From contig NZ_LGEG01000057.1 in NCBI RefSeq assembly GCF_001280125.1, positions 36,432 to 100,431 of the forward strand: DNA of 64,000 nt. The letters run 5' to 3'. The DNA is from Streptomyces sp. NRRL F-6492. Its GTDB lineage: Bacteria; Actinomycetota; Actinomycetes; Streptomycetales; Streptomycetaceae. The notes beneath the pieces were generated by a model. That model searched no databases. It worked only from the letters and a program-made list of their open reading frames with translations, and had not been told where the DNA came from. Every line of letters begins with the position of its first letter. The stretch's first letter is position 1. Made by a program: the position numbers and the translations under genes. Shown in pieces: positions 1 to 7,829 of the stretch.

Positions 1-733
1 CGCCCGGCTTCTGTATGCCGGGGAAGACGGCGCGGGGGGTGGCGGCGTACTCGCGGAAGTCCGGCTTCGTCATGCCGTTGCGGGCGATGAGGGTGAGGTC
101 GTACGCGGAGGAGACCTGGCCCGGGGCGTCGTAGCCGTCCGGGGTGACCACCTTGGTGTCGAGCGCCTGGAGCTCGGCGGCGTGGTCGTTCATGTCCTTC
201 ACGGTCCGCGCGAGCCCGTGGTTCATGTTCGTCAGGACGTGCACGGCGTCGTTGCCGGAGCGCAGGAAGACGCCGAGCCACAGGTCGTGGACGCTGTAGG
301 TCTGCTTCTCCTTGACGCCGACCAGGCTGGAGCCCTCCCCTATGCCCGCCAGGTCCTGAACGGTGACCAGGTGGTTCTGCGTCTTGGGGAACTTGGGCAG
401 CAGGGCGTCCGCGAAGAGCATCTTCAGGGTGGAGGCCGGGGCGAGCGGCCAGTGCGCGTTGTGCGCGGCGAGGACCTGGCCGTTCTCCGCGTCCGCCACG
501 ATCCAGGACCGGGCCGACAGCTCCTTCGGCAGCACCGGGGCCCCGGCCCCGAGCCGCACCTGCGTACCGGGCACGCCGAGCAGGGCGCCACCGACCTCGG
601 ACATGACGAGGGGCGGCTTGGGCTGCGTGTCCCGGGCGTCCTTCCCGTCCGCGTGGGCGGCGGGCGCGGCGAGGACGAACGGCAGGAACACGGCGGCGGC
701 GACCGCCCAGGCGGCCTTCTTCGAAGCAGACAC
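1..733 (-). CDS. D-alanyl-D-alanine carboxypeptidase, partial (3' end outside window)
   Basis: A serine D,D-peptidase that trims the terminal D-Ala of peptidoglycan stem peptides outside the membrane. A GTG start at 733 gives an N-terminal signal sequence (hydrophobic residues about 8-28, ending AAHA). The penicillin-binding SxxK motif is S101-T-L-K104 and the second motif is S159-G-N. The KTG motif would lie past the window edge, since only about 244 residues are visible. This is the usual arrangement of the low-molecular-weight PBP5-like family. The upstream neighbour on the opposite strand is a phage-insertion scar. Synteny suggests the SCO4847 orthologue. The product class is secure; the physiological substrate is inferred. 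Confidence 0.88.
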   Translation of the reverse strand, partial: MSASKKAAWAVAAAVFLPFVLAAPAAHADGKDARDTQPKPPLVMSEVGGALLGVPGTQVRLGAGAPVLPKELSARSWIVADAENGQVLAAHNAHWPLAPASTLKMLFADALLPKFPKTQNHLVTVQDLAGIGEGSSLVGVKEKQTYSVHDLWLGVFLRSGNDAVHVLTNMNHGLARTVKDMNDHAAELQALDTKVVTPDGYDAPGQVSSAYDLTLIARNGMTKPDFREYAATPRAVFPGIQKPG

Positions 734-842
734 GGTCGTGAACGTACAGGTACGGAACAGAGATCCGAACTCCGGCAGGCGGTTCGAACCCCCTCGTCCA
801 CCCGGACGCGGGGGGCGGAGGGCCGACGGCGATACGGAGGGC

Positions 843-965
843 ATGAAGCTCAGCCGTCGCGTCTCCTGGTTCCCGCTCGGGTTCGGGGTGTGGAGCTGGT
901 TCATCTGGATCACTTTCTACATGCGGCTGACCATTAGGGCTTCAACGACAGAGAAGAGCAGGTGA
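843..965 (+). pseudogene. Truncated 5' fragment of the phiBT1 attB membrane-protein gene (SCO4848 type)
   Basis: The first 25 codons resemble the complete gene at 1675-1914: both start MKLSRRVSWF and keep the G-V-W-S-W core. Similarity stops after the codons for W-I-T-F, near position 917. The frame then runs through unrelated sequence to a stop at 965, only 6 bases before a serine integrase start. From established knowledge, phage phiBT1 integrates inside the SCO4848 gene, so this looks like one att junction: host half, then phage arm, then int. The fragment is only about 85% like the intact copy at DNA level, so it may have come with the element from another strain. Confidence 0.7.
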
Positions 966-971
966 GAGAGC

Positions 972-1409
972 TTGACCCCCTTCGTTTCGCCCGTGGGAGC
1001 CGAGCATCTGGACACGGTGCGGGTGGCTGTCTACGCCCGGCAGCCCAAGGCGCGCCCCGACTCGTCCGAAGCGTCGCCGGAGGCGCAGGTGGCAGCCGGC
1101 GAGGCGCTGGCCGTCAGCCGGGGTTGGGAGGTCGTTCACACGTTCAAAGACGTCGGTAGGTCCGGTTGGGATCCCCATGCCGTGCGTCCGGCTTTCGAAG
1201 ACCTCATGTCCGCCGTGCGCGCGGGTGAGGTCGACGTGGTGGTGGTCAACGAACCGTCCCGGCTGACTCGCAAGGGCGCGCACGACGCGCTGGAGATCGA
1301 CAAGGAGTTCAAGAAGTACGGAGTCCGTTTCGTCTCCGTACTGGAGCCCTTCCTCGACACCTCGAACCCGATCGGCGTCGCGATCTTCGCGCTGATCGCG
1401 GCACTCGCG
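972..1409 (+). pseudogene. phiBT1-type large serine integrase, N-terminal domain only, catalytic Ser lost
   Basis: A TTG start at 972 gives about 146 residues of a resolvase/invertase catalytic domain. The stretch V-Y-A-R-Q-x-K, then S-E-A-S-P-E-A-Q, F-K-D-V-G-R-S-G-W-D-P and R-L-T-R-K-G-A-H-D-A-L-E-I-D resembles the phiBT1 integrase. Large serine integrases have Ser after the Y-x-R-Q stretch; here it is Pro. Homology ends at A-L-I-A-A-L-A (about 1409), and the reading frame then enters unrelated DNA and stops at 1508. The recombinase zinc-ribbon and coiled-coil domains (normally more than 400 further residues) are absent. It is a dead remnant with two independent lesions. It sits beside the truncated attB gene, as int does beside attP. 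Confidence 0.85.
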
Positions 1410-1423
1410 AACGCCTTCCCGGC

Positions 1424-1600
1424 GGGGCCCTCACCGCGACCCAGCAGCCGATCAACCGGGTCCTGTCGGCGGCCCGGGCACCGGTCGAACGCAGCAACGC
1501 ACGGCTGAAGTCGTGGCGGATCTTCCGCCGGGCCCGCTGCAGTCCCCATCGCATGACCGCCATCGCCGCTGCGGTCCCCACCCTGGAGCGTCAACGCCGA
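1424..1600 (+). pseudogene. C-terminal tail of a DDE transposase (IS5/DDE_4-like remnant)
   Basis: Read from about 1424 in the frame that contains an ATG at 1553, the translation shows T-A-T-Q-Q-x-I-N-R-V-L-S-A-A-R-A-P-V-E-R, then L-K-S-W-R-I-F-R-R. This matches the conserved end of actinobacterial DDE_4-type transposases, including the catalytic Glu of A-P-V-E. It joins the integrase fragment at about 1410-1423 with no start codon of its own. No inverted repeats were recognised around it, so it is a fragment left by deletion or recombination. Confidence 0.65.
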
Positions 1601-1674
1601 AAAGGCTCACCGAGCGGGACGACTCCCCGGCGGCCACGTCTGTGCGCTTCCCCCGCGACGCAGGGGCGGGGTTC

Positions 1675-1914
1675 CTACCTGCCCGCGTTCGCTCGCACGC
1701 CCCTCAGTCCGATCACGCCGACGGCTGTCCCCAGGACGAACGACGTGACGGCGAGGGCGAGGTGGACCCAGAAGTACGCCGTCGGATCCCCCGCGTCGTC
1801 GAAGGCGAGACCGCTCCCGTCCTTCCAGAGGTTCTTCGCGAAGGTCACCCAGATCACCCAGGACCAGACGCCGAACGCGAGCAGGAACCAGGAGACGCGG
1901 CGGCTGAGCTTCAT
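1675..1914 (-). CDS. Small integral membrane protein, SCO4848 family (phiBT1 attB host gene)
   Basis: 79 residues with two predicted membrane segments (about residues 9-26 and 50-70) separated by a polar loop rich in Asp and Gly. The ATG at 1914 is preceded by a purine-rich stretch. The family is conserved in Streptomyces and is known mainly because the phage phiBT1 attachment site lies inside it; its cellular function is unknown. This copy is complete, whereas a second 5' fragment lies at 843-965 on the other strand. It is transcribed towards the integrase scar and away from the metallophosphoesterase gene. Confidence 0.82.
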   Translation of the reverse strand: MKLSRRVSWFLLAFGVWSWVIWVTFAKNLWKDGSGLAFDDAGDPTAYFWVHLALAVTSFVLGTAVGVIGLRGVRANAGR

Positions 1915-2154
1915 GGGGTGTCCTTCGGGGAGGGCGGGGCATTCCTTGCCAGTATCGAACGGCCCCCGCCGGGCTCCGAAGGCGGGTCTCTGTACGCTGG
2001 GCCCGGCTGCGCGCGGATCGACTTCATCGAGAACCCCCGGGACGACGGGAGCGGCCTCGCCTTCGACGAAGCGGGCGATCCGGCGGCCCTGCGTCCACGG
2101 GCCGCGTGGGGTGCGCGCCGCGCGGGCGCCTAGAAGAAGAAGGAGTTCCGGGGC

Positions 2155-3447
2155 GTGGTCGTCTTCCTGCTGGTCCTGGTCGTGGTCCTCGCGCTGCTCG
2201 GCGCCGTCCACTGGTACGTGTGGCGGCGGCTCGTCCGCGACGTGACGGCGCCCGGCGGCCTGCCGCGCCGGCTGGGTACGGCCGCCCTCGTGGCCCTGCC
2301 GCTGCTCTCGCTCGCCGCCCTGGTCTCCGCCCGCGCGGGCGTGCCCTTCCGGCTCCAGCAGGTGATCGCCTGGCCGGGGCAGATGTGGCTCGCCGTGCTC
2401 CTGTACCTGGTCCTGGCCCTGGTGGTGGGCGAGGCGGTCCGCCCGCTCCTGCGCGCCGGGCTCGCCCGCCGGGCGCCGGGCGCCCCCGCTCCGGCGGTCC
2501 CCGAGCCCGTACCCGTGGCGGTGGCCGCCCCGGACGCCCCGACCGGTCCGGTGGACCCGGTCTCCCCGATGGACCCGTCCGCCCCGGCCTTCCCGGACGC
2601 CCCGCCCGCCCCCGCCGACCCCTCCCGGCGGCTCTTCGTCTCCCGGGTCGTCGGCGGCGCCGCCGCCGCCGTCGCGCTCGGGACCGTCGGGTACGGCACG
2701 TACGGCGTGCTGCGCGGGCCCCGGGTCAAGCGGGTCACCGTGCCGCTCGCCAGGATCCCGCGGGCCGCGCACGGCTACCGGATCGCCGTCGTGTCCGACG
2801 TCCACCTGGGGCCGATCCTGGGCCGCGCCCACACCCAGCGCATCGTGGACACGATCAACTCCACCCAGCCCGACCTGATCGCGGTCGTCGGCGACCTCGT
2901 CGACGGCACCGTCGAGGACCTCGGCCCCGCCGCCGAGCCGCTCGCCCGGCTCCGCGCCCGCCACGGCTCCTTCTTCGTGACCGGCAACCACGAGTACTTC
3001 TCGGGCGCCGACGCCTGGGTCGACCACGTGCGCGAACTCGGCCTGCGTCCGCTGCGCAACGAGCGCCTGGAGATCGCGGCCGGCTTCGACCTCGCGGGCG
3101 TCGACGACGTCGCGGGCGAGAGCGAGGGCGGGGGTCCCGACTTCGTCCGCGCCCTCGGCGACCGCGACCGGGCCCGCGCCGCCGTCCTCCTCGCGCACCA
3201 GCCGATCGTCGTCCACGACGCCGTGCGCCACGGGGTGGACCTCCAGCTCTCCGGCCACACCCACGGCGGCCAGCTCTGGCCCGGCGAGTACCTCGCCGAT
3301 CTGGCCAACCCGACCGTCGCCGGGCTCGAACGGTACGGCGACACCCAGCTGTACGTCTCGCGGGGCGCGGGCGCCTGGGGTCCCCCCGTCCGGGTCGGCG
3401 CCCCCTCCGACATCACCGTCGTCGAACTCGCCTCGAAACAGGCGTAA
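2155..3447 (+). CDS. Membrane-anchored metallophosphoesterase
   Basis: 430 residues. Three or four hydrophobic segments occupy about residues 1-110, followed by a Pro/Ala-rich linker (about 110-160) and a short hydrophobic or Tat-like segment near 165-185. The calcineurin-like domain starts near residue 205 with metal-binding motifs in order: D215-x-H217, G-D247-L-V-D-G, G-N278-H279-E, and G-H368-T-H370-G-G. It should hydrolyse a phosphodiester or phosphomonoester outside the membrane; the YkuE-type family acts on lipid-linked or envelope substrates. The GTG start at 2155 is chosen because AGGAG lies 9 bases upstream. Synteny suggests the SCO4849 region. Confidence 0.9.
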   Translation: MVVFLLVLVVVLALLGAVHWYVWRRLVRDVTAPGGLPRRLGTAALVALPLLSLAALVSARAGVPFRLQQVIAWPGQMWLAVLLYLVLALVVGEAVRPLLRAGLARRAPGAPAPAVPEPVPVAVAAPDAPTGPVDPVSPMDPSAPAFPDAPPAPADPSRRLFVSRVVGGAAAAVALGTVGYGTYGVLRGPRVKRVTVPLARIPRAAHGYRIAVVSDVHLGPILGRAHTQRIVDTINSTQPDLIAVVGDLVDGTVEDLGPAAEPLARLRARHGSFFVTGNHEYFSGADAWVDHVRELGLRPLRNERLEIAAGFDLAGVDDVAGESEGGGPDFVRALGDRDRARAAVLLAHQPIVVHDAVRHGVDLQLSGHTHGGQLWPGEYLADLANPTVAGLERYGDTQLYVSRGAGAWGPPVRVGAPSDITVVELASKQA

Positions 3448-3641
3448 AAGGGGCCGGTCACTCCGTGCACCGAGAGTGATACGTGCTGCTCATCGACTTA
3501 AATTCTCATATCCCGGACATATACCTGTGGTGTGAAAGTTTTCTCTTCCGCTTGTGAAGACCGTGTGATGGGATGACGCCATCGCGACGTTTCCGGGGGG
3601 CCGTCGCACCTGGGGCGGCACCAAAAAAAGGAAGCACGGCA

Positions 3642-5195
3642 ATGCGGTCGACGGTCCGTCTGCGGATCCTCATCACTTGTGGAGTACTGGTGGCGGCCGG
3701 AGTGGGGGGCTGGCAACTCCTGCCCTCCGACGGCGTCAGGACCGATCCGATCGCCGTCGGCACCACCGACGAGATCACCTCCCTCGACCCGGCCGGCGCC
3801 TACGACGCCGGCTCCTGGGCGATCTACAGCAACGTCTACCAGTCGCTCCTGACGTTCAAGCAGGGCTTCACCGAGCCGGTCCCGGACGCCGCCGAGAGCT
3901 GCGGGTTCGCGGGCTCCGGCCTCACCACGTACCGGTGCACGCTCCGCGACGACCTCACCTTCTCCAACGGGCGCAAGGTGACCGCCGAGGACGTCGAGTA
4001 CTCCTTCGAGCGGATGCTGGGGATGAAGACGGACGTCGGTCCGCAGCCGCTCTTCCCGACCCTGAAGAGCGTCGACTCCGAGGACCGCACCGTCACCTTC
4101 CACCTCAGCGCCAAGGACGTCACGTTCCCGCTGAAGCTGGCCACCGGCGCCGGTTCGATCGTGGACCGCGAGCACTACCCGGAGAAGAGGCTGCGTCCCG
4201 ACGACGCGGTCGACGGATCGGGGCCGTACGTCCTCAAGGAGTACAAGCCCGGCGAGTCCGCCCTCCTGGAGCCCAACCCGCACTACAAGGGCGCCGTCAC
4301 CAAGGCCGGCCGCCCGGTCCTGGTGAAGTACTACGCCAAGTCCGAGGAGCTCGCCGACGCCTGGAAGGCGAAGGACGTCCAGGTGACGCACCGGCAGCTC
4401 CCGCCGGACTTCGTCTCCGGGCTGGAGACCTCGGACGGCACCCGGGTCACCGAGGCCGAGAGCGCCGAGATCCGCAACATCAACTTCAACGTCCGGTCCG
4501 GCTCGCCCATGGCGGACAAGGCCGTCCGGCAGGCCGTCGCGGCGGTCCTCGACCGCCCGGCGATCACCACCGGCGCCTACAAGGGCACGGTCGAGCCGCT
4601 GTACTCCCTCATCCCGCAGGGCTTCGTCGGCCACAGCACCGCGTTCTACGACCGCTACCCGGAGCCGAGCGGGAAGAAGGCGGAGCAGATCCTGGAGGCC
4701 GCCGGGGTCAAGACGCCGGTGGCGTTCACCTTCGGCTTCCGCAAGGACGACACCTACGCCGCCGAGACCACCGAGATCAAGCGGCAGCTGGAGGAGACCG
4801 GCCTCTTCGAGGTCGAGACCGTCGAGGTCAAGTGGGAGGACTTCCAGAAGCGGTACGCGCAGGGCGCCTTCGACGCGTACACCGTCGGCTGGCTCCCCGA
4901 CTTCCCCGACTCCGACAGCTTCACCGCGCCGCTCGTCGGCACCGGGAACACCCTGCACAACGGGTTCTCCAGCAAGCGGATCGACTCCCTGATCGCCTCG
5001 ACGCAGCAGCTCAGCGACCGTTCCAGGGCGACGGGCGACTTCAAGGAGATCCAGAACGAGGTCGCCGCCGACGTCCCGCTCGTGCCGCTGTGGCAGAAGA
5101 AGGACTACGTCCTGTCCACGGAGGCGGTCGCGGGCTCCCAGGCCCTGACGGACGGCACCGGCATCTGGCGCCTGTGGGAACTGAGCTGGATCTAG
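3642..5195 (+). CDS. ABC transporter solute-binding protein, family 5 (oligopeptide type), orphan
   Basis: 517 residues. An N-terminal hydrophobic segment (about residues 8-24) is followed directly by the mature SBP_bac_5 fold, with the signatures S-L-D-P-A, T-F-S-N-G-R-K-V-T-A-E-D-V and a G-P-Y-V-L-K-E-Y element. The ATG at 3642 is chosen because AAGGAAG lies just upstream. There is no recognisable lipobox Cys, so the protein is secreted or tethered by its signal anchor rather than lipidated. No permease or ATPase gene is adjacent, so the importer it serves is unknown. An AT-rich stretch at 3490-3570 probably holds the promoter. Confidence 0.88.
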   Translation: MRSTVRLRILITCGVLVAAGVGGWQLLPSDGVRTDPIAVGTTDEITSLDPAGAYDAGSWAIYSNVYQSLLTFKQGFTEPVPDAAESCGFAGSGLTTYRCTLRDDLTFSNGRKVTAEDVEYSFERMLGMKTDVGPQPLFPTLKSVDSEDRTVTFHLSAKDVTFPLKLATGAGSIVDREHYPEKRLRPDDAVDGSGPYVLKEYKPGESALLEPNPHYKGAVTKAGRPVLVKYYAKSEELADAWKAKDVQVTHRQLPPDFVSGLETSDGTRVTEAESAEIRNINFNVRSGSPMADKAVRQAVAAVLDRPAITTGAYKGTVEPLYSLIPQGFVGHSTAFYDRYPEPSGKKAEQILEAAGVKTPVAFTFGFRKDDTYAAETTEIKRQLEETGLFEVETVEVKWEDFQKRYAQGAFDAYTVGWLPDFPDSDSFTAPLVGTGNTLHNGFSSKRIDSLIASTQQLSDRSRATGDFKEIQNEVAADVPLVPLWQKKDYVLSTEAVAGSQALTDGTGIWRLWELSWI

Positions 5196-5204
5196 CGGAT
5201 CCTC

Positions 5205-5238
5205 CGTGGGGCCGTGCTCGTGCGAGTGCGGCCCCACG
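5205..5238. terminator. Bidirectional hairpin terminator
   Basis: Inverted repeat with arms CGTGGGGCCG (5205-5214) and CGGCCCCACG (5229-5238) and an inner GCTCG/CGAG stem. It sits between the convergent solute-binding protein and TetR genes. Confidence 0.7.
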
Positions 5239-5246
5239 GGCGTTCC

Positions 5247-5984
5247 CTACGGCTTCGCGCCGGCCCGCTTCGGCTTGCCCGAGGCCGCCATCCCGGCCGC
5301 CGTCGGCATGAAGTCGGCGAGCAGCTCGTGGGTCTCCTTGACCAGCGGGCGCAGGATCCGGAAGCGGGAGAGCGAGATCGCGCGGGCGGTGACCGGCGCG
5401 AGCCGCTCCACGAGCCGCCGGCTGTTGGCGGCCCCCTCCGACCGGTCGTACACCCAGAAGAGCACCAGGCCCATCTGCTGGAGCCACAGCAGCTGCGGCA
5501 GCGCCTCGGCCAGTTCCGGGTCGACCTTCACCGAGGCGCCGGAGATGACGCGCCGGTGCACCTCGATCGCAGCCTCGCGCGGCCCCTCCGACTCGGGCGA
5601 GAACGGGCTGAGCGGGCTGTCCGGGTCGGCGGCGTTCTTGAAGAACTGGGCCGCGAACTCGTGGTACGGCTCCGCGATGTCCAGCCAGCCGAGGTAGACC
5701 CCGCGGATCCGGGCCGTCAGGTCCTTCTCGCTGCCGGTCAGGATGGGCTCGACGGTCGCCTGGTGCTCTTCGGCGATCCGGTCGTAGAAGCCCTGGACCA
5801 GGTGTTCCTTGGAAGAGAAGTAGTAGTACGCGTTGCCGACGGAGACCCCGGCCTCCTGGGCGATGGCCCGCATCGTCGTCTTGTCGTAGCCGCGGTCCCT
5901 GAACAGCCGGAGCGCGGTCTCCAGGATGAGCGTGCGGGTCTGCTCGCTCTTGGGGGCCTTCTTCTCTTCCTTCACGTCCTTCAC
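5247..5984 (-). CDS. TetR-family transcriptional regulator
   Basis: 245 residues. A TetR_N helix-turn-helix lies at about residues 18-65 (T-L-I-L-E-T-A-L-R-L-F, then T-M-R-A-I-A-Q-E-A-G-V-S and Y-Y-Y-F-S-S-K-E). The ligand-binding C-terminal domain follows. It is the last gene of a three-gene operon (membrane protein, DCC protein, TetR) and ends next to a convergent terminator. Two copies of a palindrome at 6923-6936 and 6967-6980 flank the operon promoter and are the natural candidates for its operators, which implies autorepression. The ligand is unknown. Confidence 0.9.
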   Translation of the reverse strand: MKDVKEEKKAPKSEQTRTLILETALRLFRDRGYDKTTMRAIAQEAGVSVGNAYYYFSSKEHLVQGFYDRIAEEHQATVEPILTGSEKDLTARIRGVYLGWLDIAEPYHEFAAQFFKNAADPDSPLSPFSPESEGPREAAIEVHRRVISGASVKVDPELAEALPQLLWLQQMGLVLFWVYDRSEGAANSRRLVERLAPVTARAISLSRFRILRPLVKETHELLADFMPTAAGMAASGKPKRAGAKP

Positions 5985-5994
5985 GGGGCCGAGC

Positions 5995-6468
5995 CTAACC
6001 GGGCGGGCCGGGCGCCTCGCAGCGCCCGTCCCCGCAGCCGTCCGGACCCGGGCCTCCGCCGGGACCCTTGAGGGCCTCGCGCCACTTCGCGGCGGCCAGG
6101 ACGGTCATCCGGGCGAAGGGCTGTCCGGCGGGGGTGGCCAGCCAGTGGGCCCTGGGCCGGTGCTCGGCCAGTGCCCAGAGGCAGACGATCCAGGCGGCGG
6201 TCTCCCGGTAGACCTGGCCCCGGTCCCCGACCACGGTGATCTCCCGCAGGGTGGCGGCGTGGTCGAGGGCGGGGAAGCGGCGCCGGGCCTCCTGGGACCC
6301 GGCCGGCACCAGGTCGAGCGGGACGAGCTGCCGCTGCCGCAGCAGCCAGTGCCGCAGGTGCACGCAGAGCGGGCAGTCGGCGTCGTACAGCACGGTCAGG
6401 CGCTTCACGGGCGTCCGGGGGGCGGGCGCCGCCGGTGCGGGGGCGCCCTGTCCGGGTGCGGTCGGCAC
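5995..6468 (-). CDS. DCC-family (DUF393) thiol-disulfide oxidoreductase-like protein
   Basis: 157 residues from a GTG start at 6468. After an Ala/Pro-rich N-terminus (residues 1-20), the family signature Y-D-A-D-C32-P-L-C35 forms a thioredoxin-like CxxC active site. It is followed by a thioredoxin-fold pattern with R-R-F-P-A-L and a helix containing Trp residues. The family is thought to act in thiol redox chemistry, but the partner is not known. The C-terminus adds a Gly/Pro/Cys-rich tail with two more cysteines. It lies 6 bases after the membrane-protein gene and 10 bases before the TetR gene. Confidence 0.85.
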   Translation of the reverse strand: MPTAPGQGAPAPAAPAPRTPVKRLTVLYDADCPLCVHLRHWLLRQRQLVPLDLVPAGSQEARRRFPALDHAATLREITVVGDRGQVYRETAAWIVCLWALAEHRPRAHWLATPAGQPFARMTVLAAAKWREALKGPGGGPGPDGCGDGRCEAPGPPG

Positions 6469-6474
6469 GGCGGT

Positions 6475-6909
6475 TCAGCCCTGCGGCGCGGGCGGGGCCC
6501 AGGGGCCGCCCTTGGGGGCCGCGGTCCAGCCCTGCGGGCCGACGGGCGGCACCTGCTCGCGCTCCATGACCCCGCGCCGGCGGATCTTGTTGAGCACGTA
6601 GACGTTCCCCAGGTGCATCACGCCGAGGACGAGCAGGACGACCCCGAGCTTGACGGAGAGGGCCTCGAAGAGCGCGCGGGCGTCGAGGACGGCGTCGTCC
6701 TGGCTCAGGTAGAGGGCGACGAAGCCGAAGTTGACGAGGTAGAAGCCGACCACCAGGAGGTGGTTGACGGCCTCCGCGAGCTTCTCGTTCCCGTGCAGCA
6801 CGTCGGCCAGGAAGATCCTTCCGTTGCGGCTGAGGGTGCGGGCGACCCAGATGGTGAGGGCCACGCCGATCAGCAGGTAGACGATGTACGCGACGACAGT
6901 GAGGTCCAT
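6475..6909 (-). CDS. Integral membrane protein of unknown function, first gene of the TetR operon
   Basis: 144 residues from the ATG at 6909, which has a GGAGGGTGGGG ribosome site. Three or four hydrophobic helices are visible (about residues 2-22, 50-70 and 85-105), followed by a Pro/Gly/Trp-rich cytoplasmic tail. An in-frame ATG at 6936 lies inside an operator palindrome, so it is not preferred. No enzymatic motif is recognised. Its promoter carries two TetR-type operators, so it is probably the main regulated product, for instance a stress- or ligand-induced membrane component. Confidence 0.75.
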   Translation of the reverse strand: MDLTVVAYIVYLLIGVALTIWVARTLSRNGRIFLADVLHGNEKLAEAVNHLLVVGFYLVNFGFVALYLSQDDAVLDARALFEALSVKLGVVLLVLGVMHLGNVYVLNKIRRRGVMEREQVPPVGPQGWTAAPKGGPWAPPAPQG

Positions 6910-6922
6910 GCCCCACCCTCCC

Positions 6923-6980
6923 TTGAACACGTTCAAAAGCTGGCGGTCCTGACTGTAGACCTCCTCTTGAACGTGTTCAA
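6923..6980 (-). promoter_or_regulatory. Promoter with two TetR-type operators
   Basis: Two 14-bp palindromes, TTGAACACGTTCAA (6923-6936) and TTGAACGTGTTCAA (6967-6980), are exact reverse complements of each other. On the minus strand the distal one supplies a -35 TTGAAC (6975-6980), 17 bp from a -10 TACAGT (6952-6957). The proximal site lies between the start of transcription and the ribosome site. This layout suits repression by the operon's own TetR protein. Confidence 0.8.
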
Positions 6981-7034
6981 GTCCTGGGGGGAAAGTGGTG
7001 GCCGCCCCCGTTCCGGGCGTCTAGGGTCCGGGGG

Positions 7035-7814
7035 GTGACGCTCTCTCATGACCTGGCCGGCACCGGCCCCTCGACCGTCGTCCTGCTGCACTCCGGGGTC
7101 TGCGACCGCCGGATGTGGGACGTGCCGTTCTCCGCGCTCGCCGAGGCGGGACACCGCGTCGTCCGCTGCGACCTCCGCGGCTTCGGCGAGACCCCGGTCG
7201 ACGCCCCGCACACCCACGCGGAGGACGTCCGCGACCTCCTCGACCACCTCGGCGCCGACCGCGCCGCCGTCGTCGGCTCCTCCTTCGGCGGCGAGGTCGC
7301 CCTGGAGTTCGCCGCCCGCCACCCCGGCCGCGTCTCGGCCCTCGCCCTGCTCGGCTCCGGCCTGCCCGGCAGGGAGCCGGGCGAGGAGCTGCGGGCCTGG
7401 GGCGACCGCGAGGACGCGCTCCTCGACGCGGGCGACGTCGACGCCGCCGTCGAGCTCAACGTCGGCACCTGGCTCGGCCCCGAGGCCGGACCGGAGGCCC
7501 GCGCCCTCGTCCGGGAGGCGCAGCGCCACGCCTTCGACGTGCGGCTCGCCGCCCCCGAGGAGTACGGCCCGGTCGACCCCGGGGTCACCCGGGACGAGAT
7601 CGCCCGCGTCCGGGTCCCCGCCCTGGTGGCCGTCGGCGCCCACGACCTCCCCGACTTCCGGGCGGTCGCGGACGAGCTGACCCGTCTGCTCCCCGCCGCC
7701 CGCCGCGTCGACCTCGACTGGGCCGGCCACCTCCCCGCCCTGGAGCGCCCCGAGGAGACCGCCCGCCTGCTCACCGGCTTCCTGGCGGAGGCCCTGGCGC
7801 CGGCCGCGCCCTGA
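7035..7814 (+). CDS. Alpha/beta-fold hydrolase
   Basis: 259 residues from a GTG start. It has the complete catalytic set of the alpha/beta hydrolase family: the oxyanion-hole region L-L-H-S-G, nucleophile elbow G-S-S83-F-G-G, an acid residue in the V-A-V-G-A-H-D region, and the late His in W-A-G-H232-L-P. The cap is small. The pattern resembles 3-oxoadipate enol-lactonase/esterase-like members, but the substrate cannot be read from the sequence. It is divergent from the TetR-regulated operon, 54 bp from the distal operator, so the TetR protein might also affect it. Confidence 0.87.
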   Translation: MTLSHDLAGTGPSTVVLLHSGVCDRRMWDVPFSALAEAGHRVVRCDLRGFGETPVDAPHTHAEDVRDLLDHLGADRAAVVGSSFGGEVALEFAARHPGRVSALALLGSGLPGREPGEELRAWGDREDALLDAGDVDAAVELNVGTWLGPEAGPEARALVREAQRHAFDVRLAAPEEYGPVDPGVTRDEIARVRVPALVAVGAHDLPDFRAVADELTRLLPAARRVDLDWAGHLPALERPEETARLLTGFLAEALAPAAP

Positions 7815-7829
7815 GCCGAACCCCGGGCC

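Noticed and set aside
770..800. tRNA-like T-loop GGTTCGAACC
   Set aside because: Stem bases around the loop do not pair and no acceptor or anticodon arm can be built on either strand.
2106..3479. Second plus-strand frame across the metallophosphoesterase gene
   Set aside because: The phosphoesterase frame carries all metal-binding motifs and a good ribosome site; the other is a shadow.
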